Assembly (NCBI GenBank): GCA_038087015.1
Contig: JASBNA010000044.1
Coordinates: 186,001 to 250,000 of the forward strand
Source of the DNA: Cerrena zonata
Lineage: Eukaryota; Basidiomycota; Agaricomycetes; Polyporales; Cerrenaceae
DNA: 64,000 nt
Direction of reading: 5' to 3'
Position numbers and translations under genes: made by a program. The notes beneath the pieces are model-generated. The model worked only from the letters and a program-made list of their open reading frames with translations, was not told the DNA's origin and searched no databases. Positions within the stretch are counted from its first letter, which is position 1. Every line of letters begins with the position of its first letter. Of the stretch, positions 33,630-42,746 are shown in pieces.

Positions 33630-34616
33630 TTAAATACCTCTGTTAAATTCCAAGTATTCAATTTTTTTACCATCCTTGTCCTTCAAGTTATGGAATTTTT
33701 CTTCCAAACTGGTAACACCAATTTGTTGACGTTGTGGGAAGACAGCTAATGCAAACGGTAATGCAACCAAAGAGGTAGCGAAGATTAACCCAATATTAGC
33801 TAAAGTTTCAATTGATCTTGGCTTACCTTTTAAAAGTCTAGTTTTTTGCAACTTAACCAAAAGCAAAGGAGGAACAACCATAATTGGAGTAGCATTGATG
33901 ACACGGCTAGCAGCGGTTTCACCAACAGCATATAAGGCAGCGGTCTTAGAGGTACCTTTATCTTCACCATCTTCATCAAAAACAGTGATACCTTTCTTCA
34001 ATTCTTCGCTTCTCATCAAAAAAACGTTGGCAATACCAGCTGAAACAACGGCTGCGAATGGAACCAAACGACCCAAGATCATTTTGGTGTTAGGTGTTAG
34101 GGACTTCAATCTTGGAACAATGGAATTTAAACCTAATGCAACAGAACAAGAGGCAGTAACTGCCATGGTATAGTTAGTAGCTATCTGTGTAGTAGTTAAA
34201 GGATGGGATTTATTAGCATTAGAAATATTGATAGCCACATTTAAAGATTGGTTAGCAACTTGCCAAAATAAAGTACCGGCAGTACCTAAGTTTGGAGTTA
34301 ACATACCAGCAGTAACAACCAAATTAGATAATACACAAGAACTCATTCTAAATGGCAAAAGAACAGTTTCACCGGTATCTGGATGTAAAGTTGAGTCCAA
34401 AATTTTTTTAGCTCTCCAAAAGTATGGCGATAACTCATTAGTAACACCATTACGATAATCCCAAATTGTTCTTTTAGCATTTTCAACATCAGTGGAAGTG
34501 TTTAATAACATGGTGGGGTCAGAAATCTCAGCACAATGCTTGACTCTTCCCCAGTAAGTAGACAAGTCATATCTGGAATTTGGTAATGGGACAGGCCCGG
34601 TGATCGAAGACGCCAT
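33630..34616 (-). CDS. FSF1: Sideroflexin Fsf1 (mitochondrial amino-acid carrier)
   Basis: This 328-residue protein has the sideroflexin landmarks: STYWGRVKHCAEISDPTMLL near the N-terminus, KKILDSTLHPDTGETVLLPFRMSSCV (the HPDTGE motif near residue 79), NQSLNVAINISNANKS, a TNYTMAVTASCSVALGL span, and PIMVVPPLLL in the C-terminal half. Sideroflexins sit in the mitochondrial inner membrane; the human SFXN1 carries serine for one-carbon metabolism. The start is the only ATG ahead of the conserved region. It is divergent from PPT2 across a 198-bp shared promoter. Confidence 0.95.
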   Translation of the reverse strand: MASSITGPVPLPNSRYDLSTYWGRVKHCAEISDPTMLLNTSTDVENAKRTIWDYRNGVTNELSPYFWRAKKILDSTLHPDTGETVLLPFRMSSCVLSNLVVTAGMLTPNLGTAGTLFWQVANQSLNVAINISNANKSHPLTTTQIATNYTMAVTASCSVALGLNSIVPRLKSLTPNTKMILGRLVPFAAVVSAGIANVFLMRSEELKKGITVFDEDGEDKGTSKTAALYAVGETAASRVINATPIMVVPPLLLVKLQKTRLLKGKPRSIETLANIGLIFATSLVALPFALAVFPQRQQIGVTSLEEKFHNLKDKDGKKIEYLEFNRGI

Positions 34617-34814
34617 TCTCTACGGTTCCCTGGAAGTTTTTGATTAAATAAAGCTTATAGAAGAATGAAGTTTAATGGTTAATTTGACGGTCTTCAAATT
34701 TTTCAGATTTCAGCGGAATCGCAGGTGCACAAAAAAAAAAATTAGCTTCATCTCGAAAGAGTCATCAAATGATTACTCACGTTCAGAGCATCTTAATGGT
34801 TTTGGAATCTAGCA

Positions 34815-35246
34815 ATGGGCAGAGTTGGGGTCGTTTTAGGAATAGGAGTTGATCTTTTGAAGACCAGCCGATTTCAGCAATTGCTTTTGAAGCATGAAAA
34901 GCAGGTAAACTCTGATTTTGCAAAAAGATTATCACAAAGAATATTACATCCCAAGAGGGAACTACCGAGTTTTGAAGAAGCGGCTGAAGCCAATGATCTC
35001 AGGAGGTGCACTCTGATACTTTCAGGTAGTTGGGCTGCGAAAGAAGCTGCTTTCAAGTCGTTGGATATTGAGGATCAGAGCGAGTTTCAATTCAAGGATT
35101 GGTATCGATTTTATAATGGACGGGGGAAGCCATATATTCAAAGTGATGACTATCAATTAAAGAACCCTGATGAAGAATTTTTATTGAGTATATCGCACGA
35201 TGTAGATCTACTAGTTGCGTATGTTACAAGACAACTGCTAAAATAG
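34815..35246 (+). CDS. PPT2: Mitochondrial phosphopantetheine:protein transferase Ppt2
   Basis: This 143-residue single-domain transferase of the AcpS type has GIGVDLLKTSRF at the N-terminus (Mg2+-binding Asp), LSGSWAAKEAAFKSL with the catalytic Glu/Lys near residue 77, and FLLSISHDVDLLVAYV at the C-terminus. It moves the phosphopantetheine arm from CoA to the mitochondrial acyl carrier protein, which is needed for lipoic acid synthesis and respiration. No clear presequence is seen; the first residues are hydrophobic and carry only one Arg. It starts 198 bp from FSF1, and its stop is 98 bp from that of GUA1. Confidence 0.92.
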   Translation: MGRVGVVLGIGVDLLKTSRFQQLLLKHEKQVNSDFAKRLSQRILHPKRELPSFEEAAEANDLRRCTLILSGSWAAKEAAFKSLDIEDQSEFQFKDWYRFYNGRGKPYIQSDDYQLKNPDEEFLLSISHDVDLLVAYVTRQLLK

Positions 35247-35344
35247 ATTACTTTGACAAGGTTTTAATTAATATTGTACATAGAATATACTATAACGACT
35301 AATGTATAAAAAAAAGAAACAAATAGAAGATTATCACAATGAGA

Positions 35345-36934
35345 TTATTCCCATTCAACGGTAGCTGGAGGTTTAGAGGTAATATCGTAGGTGACACGAG
35401 CAACACCATCAACTTCGTTAACAATTCTAGAAGCGACTTTCTTCAAGAAAGCAGCTTCGAAGATGAACCAGTCTGCAGTCATGAAATCGGTAGTTTCGAT
35501 AGCTCTTAATGCAATGACTTGTTCATAAGTTCTTTGATCACCCATAACACCAACGGATTTGACAGGTAATAAAGCAGCAAAAGCTTGAGAGATTTGTTTA
35601 TATAAACCAGCTTTTTTAATTTCTTCAATGAAGATTGCATCAGCTTCACGAGCAATTTTAACTTGTTCTTTAGTAACTTCACCAAGAACTCTAATGGCTA
35701 AACCAGGACCTGGGAAAGGATGTCTCCAGACTAAGTCATGAGGAACACCTAAAAGTTCACCTAAATGACGGACTTCATCTTTGAATAATTCTCTTAAAGG
35801 TTCAATTAATTTCAATTTCATATTTTCTAATAAACCACCAACGTTATGATGAGTTTTAATAGTTTGAGAAGGACCTTTGAAAGAAATAGATTCAATGACG
35901 TCAGGGTATAAAGTACCTTGTAATAAATATTCAATTTCTTGACCAGAAGCAGGTTTAATTTTAGCGGCTTCATCTTCGAAAACATGAATGAAAGTATTAC
36001 CAATGATTTTTCTTTTCTTTTCTGGATCAGTAACACCTTTCAATCTACCTAAGAATAAATCAGAAGCATCAACAACGGTTAAATTAATACCTAAACCTTC
36101 AGTTAAAGTTTTATAGACGGTTTCAGTTTCATTTTTTCTCATAACACCGTTATCAACATAAATAGCATGGAAACGATCACCAATTGCTTCTTTCATAATT
36201 TTAGCACCAACAGTAGAATCAACACCACCAGAAACAGCACCGATAACTTCAGCAGTTGGACCAACTAATTTTTGGATTCTAGCAATTTCAGTATCGATGA
36301 AGTTTTCCATAGACCAATTAGTATTAGCTTGACAAATATCAACAGCAAAATTTTTCAATAAAATTTTACCTTGAGCAGAATGAGTAACTTCTGGGTGGAA
36401 TTGAATACCAAAGATATTTTCCTTTTCATGAGCAATAGCACAGTATGGAGAGTTTTCGGAAGTAGCGACGATTTTGAAACCAGTTGGTAAAGCATGTAAT
36501 TTATCACCGTGAGACATCCAAACTTGAGAGTTATCAACTCCTTTGAAAAGAGAACAAGATTGATCTTCAACGTTTAAAGTGGCCGGACCATATTCTCTTT
36601 TATCACCTCTGGCAACACCTTTACCATTAATCCAAGCCAATTCTTGCATACCATAACAAATACCCAAGATTGGAACATCTAATTTGAAAACATCATGATC
36701 GACATGAGGAGCATCTTCAGCATAAACTGAGTATGGACCACCAGATAAGATAACCCCCTTTGGTTTCCAGTTCAATTCGGAAATCTTTTGAGTACATGGT
36801 AACATTTCAGCGTAAACATTGAATTCTCTTAAACGACGAGTAATCAAATGAGAGTATTGGGAACCAAAGTCAAGAACCAAAATGGTATCAAAGACTTTTG
36901 AAACTTCAACTGGGACATCGGATGGAGAAACCAT
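35345..36934 (-). CDS. GUA1: GMP synthase (glutamine-hydrolysing) Gua1
   Basis: This 529-residue, two-domain enzyme converts XMP to GMP with ATP and glutamine. The N-terminal class I amidotransferase has Cys93 in [12 protein letters not shown], with His180 and Glu182 ([11 protein letters not shown]) completing the triad. The ATP-pyrophosphatase domain has the P-loop SGGVDS (235-240), and the dimerisation domain includes [28 protein letters not shown] and [12 protein letters not shown], ending PPATVEWE. The codons are strongly biased, with few rare triplets, as expected for a highly expressed gene. Length and domains are complete. Confidence 0.98.
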   Translation of the reverse strand: MVSPSDVPVEVSKVFDTILVLDFGSQYSHLITRRLREFNVYAEMLPCTQKISELNWKPKGVILSGGPYSVYAEDAPHVDHDVFKLDVPILGICYGMQELAWINGKGVARGDKREYGPATLNVEDQSCSLFKGVDNSQVWMSHGDKLHALPTGFKIVATSENSPYCAIAHEKENIFGIQFHPEVTHSAQGKILLKNFAVDICQANTNWSMENFIDTEIARIQKLVGPTAEVIGAVSGGVDSTVGAKIMKEAIGDRFHAIYVDNGVMRKNETETVYKTLTEGLGINLTVVDASDLFLGRLKGVTDPEKKRKIIGNTFIHVFEDEAAKIKPASGQEIEYLLQGTLYPDVIESISFKGPSQTIKTHHNVGGLLENMKLKLIEPLRELFKDEVRHLGELLGVPHDLVWRHPFPGPGLAIRVLGEVTKEQVKIAREADAIFIEEIKKAGLYKQISQAFAALLPVKSVGVMGDQRTYEQVIALRAIETTDFMTADWFIFEAAFLKKVASRIVNEVDGVARVTYDITSKPPATVEWE

Positions 36935-37097
36935 TGTGTTCTATTCTATTTTCTCTAATTAGAAGAAGTGAAAGTAAGTGGGGGAGGGTTGTTGATTAAA
37001 TCCCAAGAACCAAACCAAAAAAAGAGAAGGAAGCTTTACGATCAAAGAGTTAGTCCTTTTCCATTGACTTTATAATTTTTCATTTTTGAGTCGATGA

Positions 37098-37132
<35 letters not shown>

Positions 37133-37594
37133 GTATGGTGTTTTTTAATTGACTTCGTGCGCTTTATTCGACTCGGGCCTCTCCTTCAAGCACTGATAAT
37201 ACTGCTGGTAATACTACTGATGAATGCTAGGAGTGCGGTAGAAAGCGAATAGAACACCAGTAGGACCAGGACCGGTGTCAGTACTGCTGTAGCTCTACAA
37301 TGTAGTGTAAGGAGATCGCCCAAAGAATATCAGAAATTCTAAGCTTACGGGCTGCTGCGAGAACACCGCGGACTAGATGTCTTAGGTTAGCATATAGCTC
37401 ATAGGATGGGGTGGGAAGGGCTGAGGGAGTGTTGGGTGGTGAGGGAGTTCCATCGGAAGGGATCAAGATAAAGTACAAATGGCAGCATCAGTAAGAGTAA
37501 GTACAAAGACAATCAAATACACCAATTGAGTTTGCAACCAAACCAAGTATTTTTGCAAAGCTAGTTAGCCTTCAACGTTTGAGTTGCTGAAAGA

Positions 37595-37937
37595 ATGAGA
37601 TCACTCCCACCTCCACGAATAACTCGGAAACGGAGATGGAGAAGAATCAAACGGGCATTGAAATCATTATTCACAAAAGGGTATATTCTGGATCCAGGAG
37701 CTTTCCTCCCAGGCGAGAAAGGAGGCAAACAATTCGATAAGTAAAATAAGACGGTCCCGGGTTACTTCTCGAGTCCGGAAGGCAAAGTCTCGTCCTACTG
37801 ACCTAGGATTGAGAGAAGGTGCTAATGCTGGAATTAGAACGGCCACTTTTATTGGCAGGGTTGCCAAAAGAGCATCGATGCCTATGCTACGCCCTTTCAA
37901 TAGCAGGAGCCTGCTAAATGTATCCTTGAGGTTTTAA
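37595..37937 (+). other. Possible small unrecognised gene (two adjacent open frames)
   Basis: An ATG at 37595 opens a 49-codon frame (MRSLPPPRITRKRRWRRIKR..., very basic) that stops at 37744. The +1-related frame is open from about 37660 to a TAA at 37937 and reads as a basic, Ser/Arg-rich peptide (KSRPTDLGLREGANAG, TATFIGRVAKR). A single indel, as seen elsewhere in the window, or a small intron could join them. A GTAAGT donor also follows a short ATG frame at 37479-37496. The minus strand is open here too. No family was recognised, so this is only a candidate. Confidence 0.2.
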
Positions 37938-38173
37938 TAGTTACTTAATAGATAAATGTTCACATTTAGAAAATGTAGATTTTTGTATCGATTGATGCAA
38001 AAAAAGCAAAAAAAATGCCATTGAACAAGTAGCAGTTCAAAGATGTCCGCTCTGCTTTGCAGAAGAAAGCAAGGAAGCCGATCCAAGTATACACGTCAAG
38101 TATTTGATGGCCAACCTTGCTTTATTGCATTTCACTGTTAGTGGTTGTGTTTTGTATGGGGAGAGAAACTGGT

Positions 38174-38179
38174 CACGTG
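38174..38179. promoter_or_regulatory. CACGTG E-box in YTM1 promoter
   Basis: GTCACGTGC lies about 120 bp before the YTM1 ATG. Cbf1-type boxes are common at ribosome-related genes in the Candida lineage (established knowledge, from memory). The target link is inferred. Confidence 0.4.
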
Positions 38180-38197
38180 CACAGAGGGCTGCATTTT

Positions 38198-38212
38198 GCG
38201 ATGGAGATGAGG
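38198..38212 (+). promoter_or_regulatory. PAC-like element in YTM1 promoter
   Basis: TGCGATGGAGATGAGG equals the ribosome-biogenesis PAC box (GCGATGAGATGAG) apart from one additional G. It is followed by an AT-rich AATAATTTTTT stretch that could stand in for an RRPE. It lies about 90-100 bp before the YTM1 ATG, the usual place. Confidence 0.45.
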
Positions 38213-38299
38213 AATAATTTTTTCGGTTTTTTTTTTTTTTTCAAACAAGATCAACTACTTTGAAAGGTTAAACAAGGGTAGAGAATAGAGAAATATACC

Positions 38300-39718
38300 A
38301 TGTCTGGCGATAAATCTCAAGTGAAAATCAAGTTTTTCACCAAGGAAGAAGATGAGTCATTGCAAGTGTCGGATACCCCATTATTTGTGCCAATATCATT
38401 GAAAAGATATGGTTTGTCTGAAATTGTTAATCATTTATTAGGGAAAAATGGTGAAAGCGATGAAGCCAAACCAATACCCTTTGATTTTTTGATTGACGGG
38501 GTTTTGTTAAGAACTTCAATCGATGATTATTTAATCAAAAATGGTTTATCAAGTGAAGCCTTTTTAAATTTAGAATACACTCGTGCAGTTTTACCACCTT
38601 CATTTTTAGCATCCTTCAATAATGATGATTGGATTTCTTCAATTAGTAGTATTAATCCATATTCAGCAGCAGTCACAACATCAAATATGTCTATAACATC
38701 CCCTAAAATACTTTCTGGTTCATATGATGGGATTGTAAGAACATATAATATGTCAGGAAATGTTGAAAGGCAATTTGTTGGACATTCTGGATCGATCAGG
38801 GCCGTTGATTGGGTATCACCAACTAGAGTTGTATCTGCTGGTAATGATAGACAAGTTAGATTATGGAAAACACCAAATGATGATAATATAACTGGTGAAG
38901 ATAATGAATCTGATTCTGAAGATGAAGATGAACCAAAAGAAGGTAGAACATTAGCAATTTTGGAAGGACATAAAGCACCCGTTGTTTCATTAGCAGTTAA
39001 TCAAGCTACGCGTCGTATTTTATCAGCAGGTTATGATAATTGTGTTGGAGTTTGGTCAACCACTTATAAAGATATGACTCCAATTGAACCATTTCAATAT
39101 GATTCTAATGTTATTTCATCATCATCAAAGAAAAGAAGAAAAATGGCAGTTAAAGATTCTAGTATTAGACGTAGATCACCATTGGCAATATTAGAAGGAC
39201 ATTCTCAACCAGTTGAACAAGCTATATTTGATATCAGAGATGATAGTGTTGGATATTCCGTATCACAAGATCATACTATTAAAACATGGGATTTAGTTAC
39301 ATCAAGATGTGTTGATACTAGAACCACCGGATATTCTTTATTGTGTGTATTGCAATTACCCCAAGTTAATTTATTAGCATCAGGATCATCAGCACGTCAT
39401 ATAAATTTACATGATCCAAGAATTGAAGCCGGGAAAACTGAACAAACATCATCAAAATTAGTTGGACATACTAATTTTGTTGTTGGATTAAGTGCATGTC
39501 CCGATAATCATAATATGTTTGCATCTGCATCTCATGACGGAACTGTTAAAGTATGGGATATTAGAGCAGAAAATTCATTATATACCATAACAAGAGAAAA
39601 TGCTACTAAAGGTCAAGATAAGGTATTTGATGTTGAATGGGATGCAAAAATTGGTATCATAAGTGGAGGTCAAGATAAGAAAATCCAAATTAATAAAGGT
39701 ACTGATATTGCTAAATAG
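38300..39718 (+). CDS. YTM1: Ribosome biogenesis WD-repeat protein Ytm1
   Basis: This 472-residue protein has an N-terminal ubiquitin-like (NLE/MIDAS-binding) domain over about residues 6-95 (KIKFFTKEEDESLQVSD, PLFVPISLKRYGLSEIVNHLL), followed by a seven-bladed WD40 propeller (blades with GHSGSIRAVDW, VRLWKTP, GHKAPVVSL, GHSQPVEQAIFD, DHTIKTWDL, GHTNFVVGLSACP, SHDGTVKVWDIR). Ytm1 works with Nop7 and Erb1 on the 60S precursor and is pulled off by the AAA ATPase Rea1. An acidic insert (~205-220) and a basic KKRRK patch (~277) fit a nucleolar protein. The promoter has PAC-like and CACGTG motifs. Its stop is 38 bp from that of the next gene. Confidence 0.96.
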   Translation: MSGDKSQVKIKFFTKEEDESLQVSDTPLFVPISLKRYGLSEIVNHLLGKNGESDEAKPIPFDFLIDGVLLRTSIDDYLIKNGLSSEAFLNLEYTRAVLPPSFLASFNNDDWISSISSINPYSAAVTTSNMSITSPKILSGSYDGIVRTYNMSGNVERQFVGHSGSIRAVDWVSPTRVVSAGNDRQVRLWKTPNDDNITGEDNESDSEDEDEPKEGRTLAILEGHKAPVVSLAVNQATRRILSAGYDNCVGVWSTTYKDMTPIEPFQYDSNVISSSSKKRRKMAVKDSSIRRRSPLAILEGHSQPVEQAIFDIRDDSVGYSVSQDHTIKTWDLVTSRCVDTRTTGYSLLCVLQLPQVNLLASGSSARHINLHDPRIEAGKTEQTSSKLVGHTNFVVGLSACPDNHNMFASASHDGTVKVWDIRAENSLYTITRENATKGQDKVFDVEWDAKIGIISGGQDKKIQINKGTDIAK

Positions 39719-39756
39719 ATTTGTATAATAAATAAGAAAAAATATATATATATAAG

Positions 39757-41097
39757 TTAATGATTTTCGCATCTAGCAGAAGTCCATCTAGTTAAACCAT
39801 AGTAACCTTGCCACAAACTATCTTTATCGGTGATATAACCAACCAAAGGAGTTTCTTTATTGTTTAAGGTGACATCATGATGAAGATCATTCCAGCCGAT
39901 TTTCTTTCGGATTTTTGTAATTTCCTCCGAGTTGAGTTCAGCTTGAGCGGCGCTGCCGTATTTTAGCGGGCCTATATTGATCCAAAACCCTTTTTTCAAA
40001 TTCTTGTTATTACGAGACGGAGTAGTTAGGTGGTTAATTGTATCAAAGTAATCAATCAAGTTTTCTGCGGTATCGATAAAGAAGGCGGATACTATGACCA
40101 CGGTATCGAATTGGTCGAGATTGGGGATTTGAAAGTAGCGGAAGTCCTGATGGTGTAGATGAAGATTAGCCGGTTTGGCTACGTTTGAATCGATGGAGAT
40201 TGGTCTGAACTGAGATTTAGTACTAGTGAAATTAGAGCAGGAGTGAATATGCGGGAACAATTCAAGATTGGATTTGTTATTGTAGATGAACTCGTTACAA
40301 ATATGCATTAATCCGCTATACTCGACAGCATGGACTGCCCCCCAGTCGTTTGATTTTGCAACTTCATGGGCCAATCTGCCCAAGCCGGATCCGGGGATGA
40401 TAATGCAGGTGTTTGAGTGATTCCGGGGGATTACTGAGGACAATTGCGAGTTGATGTAAGCAAGTAACGGCGACAATTCCGTGGACAGGCTCCAGTCCCT
40501 GACGTAGTGGCCCAACGTCTCGACAACTCTGTAATTGGAGGAAGAGACGTTTGAGGACGAGGAGTTTTTTAGTAATTCAAAGTCCCGGAACGATAATCCG
40601 TAGACGTCGATGGCGGACTCGGCGATTTGATTCAAGATTTTTTGATTTGAATTAATTGACTGATCGATTTTATTTAATTTCTGAAGGTATCCGACGTCCT
40701 GGCATAGTTTTTGTTGTCTCCAGGACATTAACTTGAACAATTTTTTCCTTCGATCATTTGATTTTTTTGAGTTTGTTGCATACGACTGGAGTGATTTAAT
40801 AGCCGTGAGGAGTTCGACTTGCGACAGTTGGTTTAGCTGAGCAAACCGGTGATAGTTCCCACCTTGTAATGACGGAAGTTTTAGTGATGGTTGAGTGAGT
40901 TTATCATACAATCTGCCGAATATCTTAGCTCTGGATAGCATATTAGTGGCAATAAAGAGGGATACTGCGAGGGGCACTTGGGACTTTTTGGGGTAGTATA
41001 AGAACGTGAGGAGGAGAAAGGTTAGCGTAGAGCCCACTATGGCAGCGATCACCAAATCCTTATCAGATATGGGAGCTTTCCCCAATTGTACCGGCAT
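39757..41097 (-). CDS. SAM-dependent methyltransferase, YNL092W / carnosine N-methyltransferase type (N2227 domain)
   Basis: This 446-residue protein has a hydrophobic segment near residues 17-40 that could anchor it in a membrane, then the N2227-type catalytic region: HYVRDWS (~204), IIPGSGLGRLAHEVAKS as the SAM-binding glycine loop (~240), VEYSGLMHICNEFIYN, the HHQDFRYF region (~315) and a C-terminal FWINIGPLKYG, followed by LVGYITDKDSLWQGYYGLTRWTSAR. The family methylates carnosine or related His-containing substrates in animals; the yeast substrate is unknown to me. A CTG codon directly after RDWS lies where Ser or an acidic residue is usual, favouring CUG-Ser decoding. It is divergent from RAM2 across 170 bp containing a long poly-A tract. 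Confidence 0.88.
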   Translation of the reverse strand: MPVQLGKAPISDKDLVIAAIVGSTLTFLLLTFLYYPKKSQVPLAVSLFIATNMLSRAKIFGRLYDKLTQPSLKLPSLQGGNYHRFAQLNQLSQVELLTAIKSLQSYATNSKKSNDRRKKLFKLMSWRQQKLCQDVGYLQKLNKIDQSINSNQKILNQIAESAIDVYGLSFRDFELLKNSSSSNVSSSNYRVVETLGHYVRDWSLSTELSPLLAYINSQLSSVIPRNHSNTCIIIPGSGLGRLAHEVAKSNDWGAVHAVEYSGLMHICNEFIYNNKSNLELFPHIHSCSNFTSTKSQFRPISIDSNVAKPANLHLHHQDFRYFQIPNLDQFDTVVIVSAFFIDTAENLIDYFDTINHLTTPSRNNKNLKKGFWINIGPLKYGSAAQAELNSEEITKIRKKIGWNDLHHDVTLNNKETPLVGYITDKDSLWQGYYGLTRWTSARCENH

Positions 41098-41267
41098 CCT
41101 GGGGATAAAAGGAGGTTTAGTGAAAAAACAAAAAAAAAAAAAAAAAAAAAAAAAATAAATCTAAATAAAAAAATGTCATTGCGAGAGGCCAAACAGGAAA
41201 ACCCATTTGAAACCACTGATTTGTATAAAACCCGGTCATTGTGCCAGACCAGCATTGCAAGGACAAG
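41098..41267. promoter_or_regulatory. Short bidirectional promoter with long poly(dA:dT) tract
   Basis: The 170 bp between the methyltransferase and RAM2 starts contain a nearly pure A run (about 41130-41155). Such tracts exclude nucleosomes in yeast and probably serve both genes. An ATG at 41173 lies upstream of, and out of frame with, the RAM2 start and would act as an upstream ORF if it is transcribed. Confidence 0.55.
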
Positions 41268-42143
41268 ATGGAATACAACTACGATGACGTTGGGGTTGAG
41301 TCGCTCAACGACGAAACACCACAACTCTGCCAGATCCTATACAGCGACGAATACAAACGGTTAATGGGCACCCTCCTCGCAATGATGAAGAAGAAAGAGT
41401 ATAGCGAGCGGGCATTGGCGTTGGTTGAACGGGGGATCGAGAAACTAGCCTCGCATTACACGTTATGGAACTACCGCTACAACATTGTGGTTAACTTGAA
41501 GAAGAGCTTAATTGAAGAGTTGGACTGGTGTGAAACCATAGCATTGGAAAATGAAAAAAACTATCAGATATGGAACTACCGTCAAATGATAATTGAGAAA
41601 ATCATTGAGAGTCAAGCGTACCCTGCGCACCGAGAGTATCCGGTGATGAACGCCATGCTAGAAGAGGACTTGAAAAACCACCATGTGTGGCTGTATAGAA
41701 AATGGTTGGTAGAGAGATTTGAGCTCTACCAAGACGCCAAAGAGATTGAGTTTGTTAATAAGTGTATTGAAATAGATATAAGAAATAACAGTGCCTGGAC
41801 TCACCGATTTTTTCTAATGAGTAACGGAAACCCAATTTTTCAAGAAGAAGTCCAATACGTCAAGGAGAAAATTGGGCAAATACCCCAAAACCCATCGAGT
41901 TGGAATTACTTATTGGGCTTATATAAACATTACCACCAGCCAATCGAGCAATTGGAACCCTTTTGTCTAGAGCTTGCTGACATCAAGGCCGACAAAATAA
42001 AATGCTCCTATGCGCTAGAAATGCTAGCCAGAATCTACCAGCCGGCAAAAGCAGTGGAGGTTTACAAGTCGTTGCAGCACTACGACCCCATCCGCACCAA
42101 CTACTGGAACTACAAAATAACCTCGCTATCCAGTACATTATAG
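41268..42143 (+). CDS. RAM2: Protein prenyltransferase alpha subunit Ram2
   Basis: The first ATG in this frame is at 41268 (MEYNYDDVGVESL), giving 291 residues; the frame extends a little upstream with non-ATG codons only. The protein has the alpha-subunit repeats: TLWNYRYNIV, YQIWNYRQMII, HHVW-x-YRKWLVERF, NSAWTHRFFLM, SSWNYLLGLYK and a final NYWNYK. Ram2 pairs with Ram1 (farnesyltransferase) or Cdc43 (geranylgeranyltransferase I) and supplies catalytic residues for prenylating CAAX proteins such as Ras and Rho. The x residue in HVWxYRKW is encoded by CTG; as I recall, the yeast protein has Ser there. The length is slightly below the 316 of S. cerevisiae. Confidence 0.93.
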   Translation: MEYNYDDVGVESLNDETPQLCQILYSDEYKRLMGTLLAMMKKKEYSERALALVERGIEKLASHYTLWNYRYNIVVNLKKSLIEELDWCETIALENEKNYQIWNYRQMIIEKIIESQAYPAHREYPVMNAMLEEDLKNHHVWLYRKWLVERFELYQDAKEIEFVNKCIEIDIRNNSAWTHRFFLMSNGNPIFQEEVQYVKEKIGQIPQNPSSWNYLLGLYKHYHQPIEQLEPFCLELADIKADKIKCSYALEMLARIYQPAKAVEVYKSLQHYDPIRTNYWNYKITSLSSTL

Positions 42144-42212
42144 TTAGTATAGTATATTATAGTATAAGTACAGTATAGTATAGTATGTATAGTATAGTAT
42201 AGTAGTATAAGA
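42144..42212. repeat. TATAG pentamer microsatellite after RAM2
   Basis: Starting directly after the RAM2 stop, the sequence is built of TATAGTATAG and TAGTATAAGTACAG words, the same family as at 3101-3500. It lies in the RAM2 3' UTR. Confidence 0.8.
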
Positions 42213-42746
42213 AGAAGGTTACTGGATAAAGGATTAGCCTATGCTTAATGTACATGGATTAGGGCTCTTGTGTGATGCCTTCTATATTTGCAACTGTAGA
42301 GCTTAGTCTAGATCTGCTAATTGTACGCAGCAAAGGTGCAGTGCGTTTAGTGCCACCGACCGCGATCGAGACTCGGGCGTGCCGCGACCCAGCCAGACTA
42401 CGAATAATACCTCTCACATCGTAGTGCGCTCGCTAATAATACTGGTAACCAATGCTACAGCGGACAATACTACAGGTAACATTGACCTAACTTAGACAAG
42501 TGATGAGTCGCAGAATAGGCTTTATTTCAGACACAAATAAAGGTTTACCGATGCTTTGCTTTTTCTTTTTTTTTTTTTTTTTCGTTTTTTTGATTATTTT
42601 TTTTTTTTTTTTTTTGGTTTGTTCTGTTACTGTACGGAAAGCTAATTTTTCACTTTCAATTTGTGTGTTGATTGGGACTGGTATCAATATATATCGAGAT
42701 ATTCCCGGGCTTTTGCCTATTGGCTTTTGTAGGACGGACCACCATA
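42144..42746. other. Intergenic region RAM2 to unknown gene
   Basis: About 0.6 kb. After the TATAG microsatellite comes a GC-richer part (42330-42440, with GACTCGGGC, a 9-mer also found at ~37172) and then two long poly-T tracts (42564-42582 and 42598-42615) before the next start. No RNA gene is recognised. Confidence 0.5.

Larger units (their letters stand above)
36935..38299. other. Long divergent region between GUA1 and YTM1
   Basis: This 1.36-kb spacer holds a poly-T tract of about 26 at 37107-37132 (GUA1 promoter side), a relatively GC-rich middle part (37150-37940) with frames open on both strands but no recognised protein, and the YTM1 promoter with a CACGTG box, a PAC-like motif and a poly-T run near 38219-38241. 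Confidence 0.55.

Noticed and set aside
37278..37478. Minus-strand frame in the GUA1-YTM1 spacer
   Set aside because: No ATG start at its upstream end and low-complexity Pro/Ser content; not supported.
42330..42440. GC-rich segment with GACTCGGGC as a tRNA or LTR relic
   Set aside because: The 9-mer is shared with ~37172, but no cloverleaf or longer shared block could be found.
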